Positions 31,565 to 43,995 of a stretch of DNA of 64,000 nucleotides are shown one piece after another (position 1 is the stretch's first letter; the number at the start of each line of letters is the position of its first letter). Source of the DNA: Lytechinus variegatus (lineage: Eukaryota > Echinodermata > Echinoidea > Temnopleuroida > Toxopneustidae); NCBI RefSeq assembly GCF_018143015.1, contig NC_054743.1, forward strand, positions 35,211,243-35,275,242. Direction: 5' to 3'. The notes beneath the pieces were generated by a model. The model was not told the origin of the DNA and ran no database searches. It saw only the letters and a program-made list of their open reading frames with translations. The position numbers and the translations under genes were made by a program.

Positions 31565-31985
31565 TAGACTATAGCGGTTCTGACTTTCATGGGCTCGAAA
31601 CCCAGCCTTGGCATGGTTCCTTCAGCAAGAAATTGATCTACATTGTGCTGCACTCAACTCACATGACCCAGGTTACTAGCGTATCTATGGGGGGCAGTCT
31701 GCCCCCCTGATGAGTCACAACCCATGCAAGGGACGTATCCCTGCCCCCCTGGCGAGTCATAACTGATCCCTGACAAGTCATAACTGATCCCTGACGAGCC
31801 ACAAGTGGCCCCTACTATGAACTTGAAGACCTGTGCGAAATGTCCTTTACATGATGTGGTTGAAGGTTTTTTTTTTCTTCTTTTTTTGGCTTGTCAAATT
31901 TTTTGGCGGACGAGTTTGCTCCCCCCCCCCCTCTGGAAAATCTAACCCAGGTGAAGTGAATGGGTTCCAAGCAAGGATTCATTCA
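31565..31985 (+). mobile_element. SINE with tRNA-like head, interrupted by a repeat-rich insertion
   Basis: The head has the B-box-like GGGCTCGAAACCCAGCC near 31590, then the body GGTTCCTTCAGCAAGAAATT and TTGTGCTGCACTCAACTC. After about 31674 the body stops and resumes at about 31944 with AACCCAGGTGAAGTGAATGG. The insertion holds four 19-20 bp units of the type GAGTCATAACTGATCCCTGA (31707-31812) and poly-T and poly-C runs. Confidence 0.7.
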
Positions 31986-32049
31986 ATGACCGCGACAAGT
32001 TTTCCACTCTGTATGGTTCGAGGGCATGCATGGTTTGGGTACTGGATAC

Positions 32050-32216
32050 CTGGGGCCCGTTCCATAAAGAGTTACATGTTTTGTAACTTTGCCATTATGA
32101 CAACTACCATGGTAACAGGGCTCAGCAGCCAATCACAATCAAGGTTTCCATGGTAGTTGCCACAATGGCAAAGTGACAACAGTTGCAACCAACTCTCTAT
32201 GAAACGGGCCCCTGAT
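32050..32216. mobile_element. Compact MITE of the GGGGCCCGTTCCATAAAG family
   Basis: Ends TGGGGCCCGTTCCATAAAGA and CTCTATGAAACGGGCCCC are inverted. Interior pairs include AACTTTGCCATTATGACAAC against TGCCACAATGGCAAAGTGAC, with TACCATGGTAAC. It is 167 bp and complete. Confidence 0.8.
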
Positions 32217-32717
32217 ATCCTTGAGCAGCCAAACCATGCCCTCTGCGTAGCTGTGCAAAAGGAAGAGAACAAAAAACATCCATCTAGCCACAATCCATAT
32301 CTCTTCTTTCCATCATCACGAAAGTAATGGAGAGAATGATTGGCAACCAAATCTGGAAACATCTAGAACAACACCAACTTCTGAGCGATGCAAAATATAG
32401 GTTCCGGGAAGATCCACTGTTGGCACGTTTTTTATCGCCCATGACTCACATGAAGTCAGTATAAAAATCAGTAATATACAGTAGCTCTATAGACACCGAC
32501 ATGGCGAGAGAAGCCTTTGACCAAGTTTGACTCCCTGGTCTTCGGACAAAACTGGGGACATCATATGCTTTCTTCGTTATGAACCAATACGCAGCAGGCT
32601 TTTGTTCTTGATGGCTGTACTTCAACATGCAAGACCCGATCCGCTGGTGTGCCACAGGGAGATGTACCAGGGCCCCTGCTCTTCCTTATGTACTTCGACG
32701 ACAACCTGAATTCCCAT

Positions 32718-33222
32718 TTAAAGGGGAAGTTCACCCTGAAGAAAACTTTGTTGTAAAAATAGCCGAAAAAATAGTGAAAAATATTGGTGAAGGTTTGAGG
32801 AAAATCCGTTAAAGAGTAAGAATGTTATTAGAGTTCAAAGTTTTGGATTTGTGACGTCATCAACGAGCAGCTTCCCCATGTGTTCTGTAATATAAAATGC
32901 ATGAATTTCATATTTTGTATGGTTCCTTACGACTTAATTTTGTTTTCTATTCACGGTCGGATGTGAAATGATTTGTCTATTGATATACAAAAGGTACAGC
33001 GAAAACCATTTTCAATTTTCTGAGAAAATGAAATTTCATTGATTTTTTACCATTCGCTATGTAGGGATGCTGCTCGCATATGACGTCACAAATCAAATAA
33101 TTGAAATTCTAATAACTTTTTAATTATTTGATGAATTTTCCTCAAACCTTCGGCAATATGTTTTATTATTTTTTCTGCTATTTTTACAATAAACTTTTTG
33201 TCAGGGTGAACTTCCCCTTTAA
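32718..33222. mobile_element. MITE family A, intact 505-bp copy inside the LINE
   Basis: Perfect terminal inverted repeats of 22 bp start TTAAAGGGGAAGTTCACCCT. TTAA at both ends suggests a TTAA target site. The core contains GTGACGTCAT on one side and ATGACGTCAC on the other, so the palindromy extends inward. It is non-coding. Confidence 0.88.
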
Positions 33223-33970
33223 GAATGATCTTCACCTCTTTGCTGATGACTTAAACCCTGTATTTTGTTATAAAAAATATTATGAAAGAACTTTCTTTGC
33301 TGAAAGTCTTCACAGTGGCTGTCTTGTTCGAAATTGAAAAATGGGCAACAGATTGGTGTATCACCTTTAATGTGAGCAAGACAGAAGATTCGGTCATCAG
33401 CAAAAAGCGAAAAAAAAAACTATCTTCTTCAAGACTTCTGCCCTAAAACCATCCAGGCGTTTCACCCTCCTTTGTCGTTGGTGTCACCATCACCAATACT
33501 ACTTTGACCTGGGCTTTTCATCACATGCCTTGCCTCTCAAAAAGAGGCTGCAGAGGACATCCATAGCCTGTCAAGAGATCTCCTTCAATCCAAGACAAGA
33601 TTAACTTTTTTTAAAATATTACACAAGACACTTAGGCCCTTGATGAAGTACGCATGTCCGATTTGGGCTGGAGCAGGTACCAGTGCATTCGCGCTTCTGG
33701 ACAGCCAACATAGAAACGCGGCAGCCCTCCGCCTTTTAAGAATTGAAGACCCTATCAAAACTGGAGTATATCCATTGGAGTATTGGAGATTATTGTATCT
33801 ATCGATCTGTACCTTGCACCGTCACTTTTTCCTTAAAACGTCACTTGAGCTGTCTGAAGTCCTCATTTTTCTTTTAAACAAGTGCACATATAGTTGCCAA
33901 GAAAACGTGTATCATTTCCATTTATTTGAATGTAGGTTAAAGGAATTTTAAATCCATGCTCACGGGCAGA

Positions 33971-34046
33971 GGTGTCGTGGCTGGGGATCGAACCCCTGAC
34001 TTTCAAATGCCAAGTCAGGTGCATTTGACCACTCGGCCACGGCACC
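33971..34046 (-). mobile_element. tRNA(Ser/Leu)-like SINE head or tRNA pseudogene
   Basis: The minus strand reads GGTGCCGTGGCCGAGTGGTC, then an arm CTGACTT..AAAGTCAG, then GGGGTTCGATCCCC, and ends CGACACC, which pairs with the first seven bases except one. A- and B-box positions are good. The anticodon loop is too long for a working tRNA. Confidence 0.7.
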
Positions 34047-34411
34047 ACCCATTGGCCCCCAATGTTCGATCACGTTCTTCGGCAGCTGCTTGCCCCTACA
34101 AAGTCCTCAATTCGTCCACTTATCTCAGAGGCCGCGGAACGGTTTTGAAAGTGGGGGTGGGGGAGGGGGGCTGACCATGCAAAAATCATAATCAGATGGT
34201 AATTTTTACGTTTTTGTTCACGGTTTTGGGGGAAAGTGCGGGGGCTGAAGCCCCTGCAGCCCCCTGCGGCCCCTATCTCTTCCTCAATCTTTATATAACA
34301 ACGGCTTGGCTGTGGAATTCCCTTCCTGCTAATATATTTCCTTTAGAATGTTTAGCTTCCAACATGGACGGATTCAAGAATTGTGTTTACTCATGTTTAA
34401 TTAGTCTGTTG

Positions 34412-34677
34412 CAGTGGTGTACCTATGGCAGGGGCTTGGGCGCTTGCACCACCACAAAATTTCACGACCAAGAAAAAAAAGATAAAAGAAAAGAAAGGAA
34501 AAGTTTAAATATAATATTATTTTCTGAATATTATGTCGAAATCTATCACAAAATGGTGTTTTTGTAATGAAAATATCGACATTTTTGTTCGCTAGTTTCG
34601 TTCACTCGCAACTTTTTACAAATTTTGCTCGATCGCCATATCAGACCCCTTATTTTGGGGGGCTCATTACGCCACTG
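34412..34677. mobile_element. hAT-like MITE with CAGTGGYGTA ends
   Basis: The left end is CAGTGGTGTACC and the right end, inverted, CAGTGGCGTAATGAG, typical of hAT termini. Flanks GTCTGTTG and CTTTGTTG match at six of eight bases, as an aged 8-bp duplication would. It is 266 bp long with a GA-rich left part and TTCACTCGCAACTTTTTACA near the right. Confidence 0.78.
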
Positions 34678-35720
34678 CTTTGTTGTGTAAGAACTTACTT
34701 TTTATTCAAACTATGCTTCAAATTTGGGTAAACATGGGCCACTTTCATTATGAACATCAGGCCAAATGGATCAAGTTAAAAAAGTGTTATTGTAACATAA
34801 TGTAACGACAATTTTGTTTTACCATGGACCTATCATGAAGTTACTCTTTTCTCTTTTAACAAGTTCATGGATCTTATGAAAGGGTGTCTATTTTGTTGCT
34901 CCTTTGCATTGGTGACCTAACGTGTAGTTTGTATAATATGTATTAAAAGGGCTTTCACAATCGCTCTTGCACATAAACACATTTATACCGGTAGGCATAA
35001 GTGAATGGAACTGTTTATATCAAGACACTCGATCTGCTCAATCAATAGTAATATTCAAACGACTTCTGAATTCTTAAAAATATTCCCACACCATTTGTAT
35101 CTTAATTGTATCGTATTTGTATAATTTGTTTTCGCTCCTGTCGATATATAATCATAATGTTTAATTGATTATTATATGTTACAAGAAAGTAACGATTCTG
35201 CAGAATGTGATGGGGGGTGTATGTGTGTGGGTGTGGGGTTTTGGTGCTTCTGTGTGTTTGTGTGTTTCTGATGAATCTGATGACGGCAGCACAGAGGGTT
35301 GGGATTTTTAAAGATTTATTTCTTGTGTATTTTGCATATTATGTACTTTATAACTTGTCTGTATTTTGATTAACAGGACCCGATTGCAAACCAGCTTTTT
35401 ATCTTTGTTAATGTTTTTATCGTGTATAGCTGAATTGGTTACCCTGTATAAAGATGTAAAATAAATAAATAAATCATTTTGGTCACAATATATGTATTGC
35501 ACACAATCGCAAAGGTTGTAAGCAGTCGCACCACCAATTGTGAAAGGTGCTTTATGGTGGCATGCTTGGATATTGTTGCTGTTGTTGATATTATAATATT
35601 CATTGTTTTGTTTTTTTTCTTCTTCTTTTCTGACGATAAACCATATAATCATGATACATGAAGGATTTAAAAGTATGCATTTTTTATTGTTTTGGTGATT
35701 CAATCCATGACATCATACTA
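34678..35720. other. Intergenic stretch with a second LINE 3' end
   Basis: Frame SEWNCLYQDTRSAQSIVIFK with FKRLLNS and a stop (about 35005-35075) resembles the C-terminus of a LINE ORF2. A TG-rich part follows, then AAAATAAATAAATAAATC near 35458-35475, a likely LINE tail. No host gene. Confidence 0.45.
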
Positions 35721-36043
<323 letters not shown>

Positions 36044-37883
36044 TCGTAACTATTATGGTTCCAAGAAAGTTCGCATTAATCACATGTCCTACATAATAAA
36101 CAAGCTTTCAAAGGCTCTTCAATCTTCATTTATTTTCCAACGCAACTTGATCCTGAACATGAGATCGTTTTTTTTTATTACCTTTCCTGCGGCCGTATCA
36201 ATATAACATGAATGAACGGTGCAACAGAGGACCACCGTGTCGTCCCCACAATGGGATGGGTATAAACTTTTCGAAATATATCACATGCGCGCTGTACAGG
36301 TGCTATTTTCCCAAACGGTTTACCGTGTAAAGGAGGAGGATGATGGGAACGCGGGGGATGCCCCGGGGATCAGGTTTCACAGATAATAATCCGATTCATA
36401 TTTCTTGTCTATTGCGCATGGACCTTCACCCATTAGATCACCGCGCGTTGACATATGGATGGAGAATAAATTGGAATGACATCATATTCAAACATCTTCT
36501 GTATATTAAACCACCGTCATGTCGATTCATGCTTTATTTTCCGCACAATAAAAAGAGATAAATCATCCATGTCTTGTATTCGCCGATCCTAAATTCACCT
36601 TGCCACAGATAGCTCGACAATGACTGTGTCAGATTGCTGCACTGCCCCTCCCCGTACACACTTGTACATGCGCCTATTATGGATCGACGGAGTGTTTAAG
36701 ATTATCATTCTGAAATTAAGATCTCAAGAAGTAAATTGACTGTTTTATGAATGTTCTGGATCAAAATAATGTAACACGGCTTTTTGTGACATTTGATTCA
36801 GAACATTTGATGCTAGCTATGCCTTGTCTGTATCTGTGTCTGGCTCTGTGATGGTTCAAGCCATTTGAAAGTCTTGATGTTAAATTCCTGTAGCTTCTTT
36901 GTGAATGAGCCAATCACTTAAACATTCCCGTGAAGGACATGTGCAATAAACAGGGAAGTTGGTTAATCCCATCTCATTTTCATTGGTCTTCCTTTTGCCA
37001 TTTTGTGACTTTGGATTCAGAAACCAAATTAGTTGAGGGGCTATCGTCTCTCTGTGATTGAACCAATCTCTGAATTTCGAATGTTCAATAATCTACTCAA
37101 GACATTATGCAATATTTTTCGCTATTTAAATCGCGGTTCCCATCGAGGGATAATATGTGAAGAAATTTGTGAGGGACTCGAAATGTCGAAAAAATGGCAT
37201 AAAGTCCAGATTCGGATATTTTTTTCCCGAATCTTCCATAGCAATTAATTATTAGTAAAACAATTCTTGTGCTGTTTGCGCGAATATCTCACAGCGTATT
37301 TGCGAATGCCGTGCTTCGAGTGAAGGGCTATACGACCAGTCAGAATACAAGGATAACACGCGACTGAAATACAACATCGTAGATCTTCCCAAAACTACAG
37401 GATATTCGGGCGAACTTCGAACAACCATTCATGTTACTGTTGGAACATGCCATTAAAATCCCAAGCATTTGTGTTCTTTTGCACCGCCGCGCTGAACGAA
37501 TTCATGAACAAGGTAAATGTAATAAAAATGCCTGTCAAATGACAATGAACAACTGAGAGGCTTTATCGAAAATGTGTGAACCGGAAGAGCAGTTCAACCT
37601 AAGTTTCGGAGCAGACGAAATATTGCAAATAATATGTCGTTTGTCCAGTTTCCAGGACGAAACTGCTGCTTTGATACACTAATTTTCGATAAAGACTTCT
37701 TCGTTGACCATTGTCATGAAGGGCATTTGATAATATATTTTCTATGTTCTTGAAAGAGTTCTGCACCACGATGCGAAAACTCCTCACTGGCGTTCCCCTG
37801 CATGAAACCACACTCTGTCGTGATAATGTTAGTGGATATACGTTGGAGCCGAAATTCGATTTTGGATAAATTACAAAATGTTG
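36044..37883. other. Unique-looking intergenic DNA, no gene seen
   Basis: Little repeat content. A 16-bp stem hairpin lies at 36750-36807 (AATGTTCTGGATCAAA against TTTGATTCAGAACATT, one G-U). The segment is a candidate for conserved non-coding function but has no recognisable coding content. Confidence 0.4.
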
Positions 37884-38633
37884 CAGGCGTGGATCCAGGA
37901 GGGGGCCGAGCCGGCCCCGGCCCCCCTATTTTTTGACAACCTGCAGAAAAAAGTGTACTCTTTAACTTGATAGAAACTACGAAAAACAGAAATAAAGTAT
38001 ATAAGAAAGAGGTATTATACCTCGGATGTGTAATTTACAGCCTCGTGACGGCCGGCCCGACCCAGAAAGGAAACAAGAAAAAGGGTGAGGGGAAGAATTG
38101 GAAAATAGACTTTATATAAAAGAATTCGCTCGCGCTTCGCGCTCGCATTGCCTGTGTAATGAATCCCATTCAATAGGATTAAAAGACACTTAATATATCT
38201 AGTTCTGAAATCAATTTGCACACAATATTTCAGCGCACACATCAAGCTTTCACTATTTTGTTTGATTTACAAATTGTTAAAACCCTTTTGACGTTACTAT
38301 AATAAAATTTCGGCTCGCGCTCGCATTGTTTAGTTGCATACTTATCTTAGTCCATGATTATGAAAAATGATCAGAATCTTCAGTTCTAAGGACATAAAAT
38401 ATCAAAGAATTTTAGCTCGCGCTTCGTGCTCGCATTATACATGTATATTAAGACCACACGAGATCCTTGTATTGTTTATATATAAAATCTAACATAAACT
38501 TAAAACTTCAGTCTTTTGTGAGGACTACTCCCTTTAAATCCAACAAAAAAATCAGATTATAGCGGCCAATCGAGAAAAATGTTGATGGAAATATTTTTCG
38601 GCCCCCTATTGGCGAAAGCTGGATCCGCCCCTG
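37884..38633. mobile_element. hAT-like non-autonomous element with CAGG.G.GGATCCAG ends
   Basis: The left end is CAGGCGTGGATCCAGG and the right end CTGGATCCGCCCCTG, inverted with few changes; both continue into GGCCCCC tracts. Three copies of a subrepeat near CTCGCGCTTCGCGCTCGCAT occur at about 38127, 38312 and 38414. It is about 750 bp with no transposase. Confidence 0.78.
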
Positions 38634-38799
38634 TGTTGAGCACTACGTCTTATTGCTTCTGCCCCTGTGCAGAAGCAATAAGACGTAGGCCTAGTCGCAT
38701 TATGAACGTTTTTTGGATGTGTGTTCGTTTTGTGTTCGGCGGCACAGTTTATTTTCAAGTAACGGCTATAAAATGGTGAAATCGACCATGATCAAACCC

Positions 38800-39046
38800 T
38801 GATCGTGTTTTTTAGAAGATGGTTTGTTGTTGTTCCGATTTTGAAGTTTTCAGTCTTATGCTTGCTGGATTTTTCTCTTTTTATTAAAAACAACTGTTGG
38901 GGGACTTGTCCTTTAAGCGAAACATTCATGTCATAACTTTCTTATGTGCATCCGATTTTTATGAAATAGTTTTCAGTGTTATGCATGTATGATTTTTCTC
39001 TTTTTATTCAAGTCAACTTTTTGTTGGGATGAACTTGTCCTTTAAG
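38800..39046 (+). repeat. Two tandem 3' ends of MITE family B
   Basis: TTTTTCTCTTTTTATTAAAA..GGGGGACTTGTCCTTTAAG is followed by TTTTTCTCTTTTTATTCAAG..GATGAACTTGTCCTTTAAG. They are two related right ends about 125 bp apart, without left ends. Confidence 0.6.
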
Positions 39047-41970
39047 ATCCACATCACTCTCTTTCAACATAATTTTCCATCTGGAACTTTATTCGCTAGT
39101 CTCTTAAAGTAGTTATCATACGTCCATCATCGTTACGAGCTTTCTGGCCTTTCTCTTTTTTTAACAAAATTTTGTCAGAAGCGTCCGGTGCATTTTAGCG
39201 CGTGACTTGTCCGCGTTTCGCCGGATACGACAGGCGTTTATTGACCATAAACGTTATTGCGACCTCATGTCTGGTTATACACAGTTTACACAATCATGCT
39301 CAATTTATCAAACATCAAATATTGAAAACTAAACTTTGTTGCTGAAGATTTTAAACGCTTCTTTAAATTGTTAAATAACTAGGAATGATTCTGTAATTGC
39401 TTTCTGCAGAATCTTCTTCCTTTTCTGTAAAATCTGTTTTTTTTAACCATGTTAACAGTGTATACTCCATGGGGCGTGTGAGCCTACCACTGAGCCAATA
39501 TACACTGTGGATGGTGGTCGGGTGTCGAGTACTGGATGGAACCACCAATGATCATTCCTTGTAAAAGAAATCTAAGGAAGAAAATAATCTATTCAAGAAG
39601 CTGATAGATTTAGTGGAGTAAGACTTTATAATCACGGAAACTGAATGTGTGAATTAAAACATTCATTTGGTGAACCTTAAATAGCAGACGTTGCTTTTAA
39701 TGAATTTAGTTAGTTAAGACACGTCATGTTCATTACCCAACGTTGAGCATCTGTTCCTTCCTTCTTCTTATGTTTTATAAAAATAAAACTTCCGCCGTAT
39801 CATAGAGCAAAAGAAAATAAATTCCATACTTCAATTAATCATTTTAATGGTTTTGTGCGTAACATATTTAAACCGTCAAGTATACGACCCCCCTTTGAAT
39901 AAAAGGACAAAGCCTAGCAAAGAGGGAGAAAACGGTTGTTTGGTAAGATTCAATATGTTTTCTTACCAGATTGTATCAGTCTTTATTAGACCCTCCACTT
40001 TACTCACTTGTCAATTGGATGCCAAAGCGATTGAAAACATTGGAGACGCCTTAAGTCTATACATTTGGCACATATGGGCTTGTTTTGGTAAGTTTAATTA
40101 ATCGCCATTACAGGTTGCATACGCGGGGGGACTTCTTTTACTTTTCTTTTATTTCCCCGAACCAAACACTCAGGACTGCACAGATTTGCCGTGTAACTAT
40201 CCAACCTGCGCCGCTCACTCAGCTTTTAAGAAAAGTCCTTGATTTTTTTCCCTTTTTGCCACTTTTTCTATGTCTCTCACAAGTTTGATTAGGTAGACAG
40301 CGCGCCCCTCTCCATCTCTATATAACGATAAGGCATTAAGCAGAGGTGCGTTGGACGAGCGCGCTTAGTGTGTGGGAATTTCGCACAAAGCCTCCACATG
40401 TTGACCATCCCATTACAATAGCCTGACAATGGTGCGTGCGCCCCCTACAATAGACGGGGGAACTCTCGCGTCGGGTTTGGCCTTCTCGCCGCTGGGTTGT
40501 TCCCGAAGCCGACTTGGCTCCGACGTGCGGACCGCTGCCCCCTCACATCACCTATTTTGAGGGGGAGCGATTGTTTTAGTCGGCAAAAAACGAAGGGGGA
40601 CGACAGTAGTTGCGATTAATATCCTCTGCAAACAAGATTCATTTTCAGAATCTCAATCACGGTTAGCCTGGTAACGGAAGAGAGTTAAAATGAAGGGAGT
40701 GAGAGAGAGAGGGAGAGACAGAGATGGAGATGGGGTGAAGGATGAAGGTTATAATTATGGAGGGGAAGGCCACGGGGACGGTAAGAGGAGTATGTGAGGG
40801 CGCGTGCGTGTGTGCGCTGTGAGTGTGTGTAAGCCTGTGTGTGTGGAGGAAAGGGAAAAGACAGGGGAGAAAGAGAAAGAGAAGCGGGCAGAAAAAAAAT
40901 AAAATGACAAAACAAGTGAAATCCTGAAGAAGAGGGGGGAAACACACCGAATTGTGCTTTCAGGCTCATAAGAGATTTTTTACTCAATTCCAAATTAAGC
41001 TCCGCAACCTGTTCACTTAGCCAGACCCATAAAAATCAGCTCGGCAAATGATTCTGATGACTATTATTCACCGGATTTAAACAACAACTGTCAAGTATAA
41101 AGCAAGTGTTTAAGGAGCTGGAAAAGGACGAGCTTTCCTGCTTGCCCCCCCCTCACAGTCAAACAATGACACATGCACAAGTCATAGAGACGTTTTCGTT
41201 TGATATTTTTGTTCTTACTTGTGGCAAATTATAAACATATAAATGGAATCTCTTTAAATAAATAAACTTAAAATATATTTTGAATACATTCAATATAACA
41301 GATGAGAGTGACGATAAAGATTAAAACTACTAACCTAGTAGATTTTATAGATATAGAATTTTTTTCTTTCATTTCTCTTAATTATCCAAATACTAATAGA
41401 CCTAATAAAGCTTAACTTTTATTAAAATATGAACATATCTACTAGTCTACTGCTTATGTAACAAGAGAAGATAATTGATGATGATAAAAATGGATAAACA
41501 AAACGATGATGTTCCACGCATTGAAGGGAATGAAACATATTAAAATAGAAGTAAAACTGCTTCTAAAAAAGCTACAAAGGTACTGCGTCACAGATTGACC
41601 CGAAAGGGTCAAAATAATGATTGTCACATTCATTATGTTTTCATGTCATTCTGACCCGAGACAGGAACCTCTCTTTTTATTCCTTAACTCGTTTTGAATT
41701 CTTTGAATCAGGCTACAATTCTTGGACTTGTTTATATTTTATTATTAGTTACGCCTCAATTTCAAACAAAATATAAAGACAATCTATCAATTTAAGTTTA
41801 TGCCCATGCATGCATGGATTCGAACCCAAAGCCTCGTCAATGTATAGCGCAAATTAAGAGTAAACCAGTGCGCCAGGTTGACGAATTGATATTTGCAGCG
41901 TCTATTTTGGCCCAAATCAAAACCATCTTTCTTGGAAGACTAGCTCCCTCAAATTAATGAAAGGAAAGCT
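39047..41970. other. Intergenic DNA with a GC-rich island at 40.3-40.6 kb
   Basis: CTATATAACG (40318-40327) is TATA-like and precedes about 250 bp of CpG-containing sequence. GA/GT-rich repeats lie at 40685-40900. A tRNA-like B box in reverse (GGATTCGAACCCAAAGCC, about 41816) marks a SINE fragment. No coding exon was recognised. Confidence 0.35.
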
Positions 41971-42129
41971 TTCTAGTTTCCCTTTTGCATCAATCTAATC
42001 TTGAATATAACAGCGATTTGTCGATTCATTAACATTATCCAGTATCCTTTAATTTCATCGAGATGATGAATTTCTTTTCCGTAATAAAATAATTTCGTGC
42101 CTTCACTATTCAATATCTTAATTAAGTCA

Positions 42130-42350
42130 TTATGATCAGCAACATCATTATCATCATCACCATCATCAATCATCACCATCATCATTATCACCATCATCAA
42201 TCATCACAATCATCATCATCATTTACAGCATCATCAAATTCACCATCTACCATCACCGCCACCGCCATAATCATCATCATCATCGTCGTCACCACCACCA
42301 TCGTCCTCCTTCTCCTCCCCCTACACCTCCTCCTCATCAGCATCATCATT

Positions 42351-42384
<34 letters not shown>

Positions 42385-42425
42385 CTACCACCACCACCAT
42401 CATCATCAACAATAACAACATCAAA
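42130..42425 (-). repeat. (ATC/CCA)n trinucleotide satellite
   Basis: About 295 bp of ATCATC, CACCATC and CTCCTC units. On the minus strand it matches the GAT/GTG satellite at 29722-30212. The frames across it are artefacts. Confidence 0.9.
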
Positions 42426-43995
42426 ATATATAATGTAACTTTAGTTTCTCACCAGGGATTGGAGAAAGTGCATAATCTTGGCTGACGAGCAAGAATCTGA
42501 CGACCGATCTGATAACCTGCATGTCAAGAGTTAAGAAAACACACTGAATGTAAATAAATTATATTGTTATTATCATTATCATTCTGAATTAAAACGCAAC
42601 TCTTTGTTTTTAATGGTTTTTCTTCATGTCTACTTCCGTGCTCTATGTTCTTATACTCTTTAAGTTTTTCTTAAGAAGATGTTGGTAGATGGCGCATCCC
42701 TTGGCGTTTGATGACGGGGGTCATGTTTAAGCTGATGTAGCTGGCCATCCCTGCCTCCCAGCACCGGCGCACGCACTCACTCGCGGAGTGATGGCGGGCA
42801 ATCCAATCGACCGCCGCTACCCTACGGTTAACCAAATCCACACTCCATTAGTCATTTAAATTACACCGCTTACAATAATCTTACTCTACTTCTCGGCCCG
42901 TCTCGAAATTCCCCCTCCTCTATCACTTACTCTCTATCACTCCATCATGTCCTCCCCCCCTTCACCCCCCCTGCCCCCTTCCTCTTTCTCTCTCGGGGTC
43001 TCTCTCCCTATTGTCTCTTCCCTCTCCCTCTTCATTCTCTCGTTATTTCTCGCTATGTTTGTCTCAATCTCTACGTCTTGATCTCTCCCAAAACTCCACA
43101 TTTCCATCCCTTTTTTATGTCAAAAAGTTATAGAACGGAGTTGTGACTATACGAACGCGCGCATGCGCATGCCCTTCCGGATGTCCCAACGTCGTCTGCT
43201 CGCGCCTGTTTTCCTTAGGTGGTAGTTGCATTGGTTAACCCCATTGACTGGAGTTGGTGAAAAAAAAGGATTATTCACCGCCTCCCTCCAGCTCTCTCTC
43301 ACTTTCTCTTCCAAATCTCCCCCTCTCTTTTTTTTCATCACTCCAAGCGATGTTAACGACAAATGACGCGATGACTTCCCACTTGTTTAAAAAGATGATG
43401 AGGGGGAAAACCGAAGCCCTCTCGCAAGTAACTGTAGCCGTGCAAGTGATACTCGGAGTTTACCAGGCTTTGCCGCTGACTTTTGTGTAGGCCCTTTTTT
43501 GTCATGGAAATCGATACCACGGGCTGAACGAAAAGGAAGAGGAAAAAAATCCAGAAATGTTTGTTTGAGTCCCCCATTCCTCTATCTGAACACCACCCCC
43601 GTTCGTGTTCCTCCGCCCCTGTCTACAATGGGGGGGGGGGGGTGGAGAGAAAATGAAAGAGAGAAGGTGAAATATTATTTTCTGAATAGTATGTCAAAAT
43701 CTATCAAAAAAATGGATTTTAGTAATAAACTGTAAAAAGGTTTTTACTCGCTCGCAACTTGTTATAATAAATTTTGCCCGATACGCCATATTTCGTCCGC
43801 TATTTTTTTTACTGCCTGCTGCATCACAGAAGCATTGAAAGCCCTTTATAATTAAAGTGAAGATATTTATGATGCGAGTCCTCATCAATGAAATAAAACA
43901 ATCATTGCACAACAAAGACTGTGATACTGATCGGTGTCAATCATTTTACTCTGGTGTTCAGTTTTTGGTGTTATTTTCAACACCTTCACTCTCAT
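42426..43995. other. Intergenic DNA with CT-rich runs, an NRF-1-like site and a hAT MITE fragment
   Basis: Segment 42680-42900 is unique and CpG-containing. 42900-43090 is a CT-rich run. CGCGCATGCGCA (43158-43169) is a perfect NRF-1-type palindrome. 43590-43810 is a fragment of the CAGTGGCGTA-type MITE (TATGTCAAAATCTATCAAAA, CGCTCGCAACTTG). Confidence 0.45.

Larger units (their letters stand above)
32284..34400 (+). pseudogene. LINE reverse transcriptase remnant, broken by insertions and frameshifts
   Basis: Frame by frame, the DNA encodes reverse-transcriptase blocks in the right order: SIITKVMERMIGNQIWKHLE and HQLLSDAKYRFRED (from 32300), FVLDGCTSTC, AGVPQGDVPGPLLFLMYF (about 32645-32700), then after a 505-bp MITE NDLHLFADDL (33223 on, the YADD-box equivalent), EKWATDWCITFNVSKTE (about 33335), LLQSKTRLTFFKILHKTLRP and LMKYACPIWAGAG (33580-33680), and the C-terminal WLWNSLPANIF..GFKNCVYSCL (34300-34400). 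The style is that of CR1/Jockey/I-group non-LTR elements. Stops and shifts make it dead. A second LINE-like end (SEWNCLYQDTRSAQSIVIFK) lies near 35000-35075. Confidence 0.88.

Noticed and set aside
33971..34046. A working tRNA gene
   Set aside because: The boxes are good but the anticodon arm is wrong and the copy sits inside a broken LINE. It is a SINE head or pseudogene.
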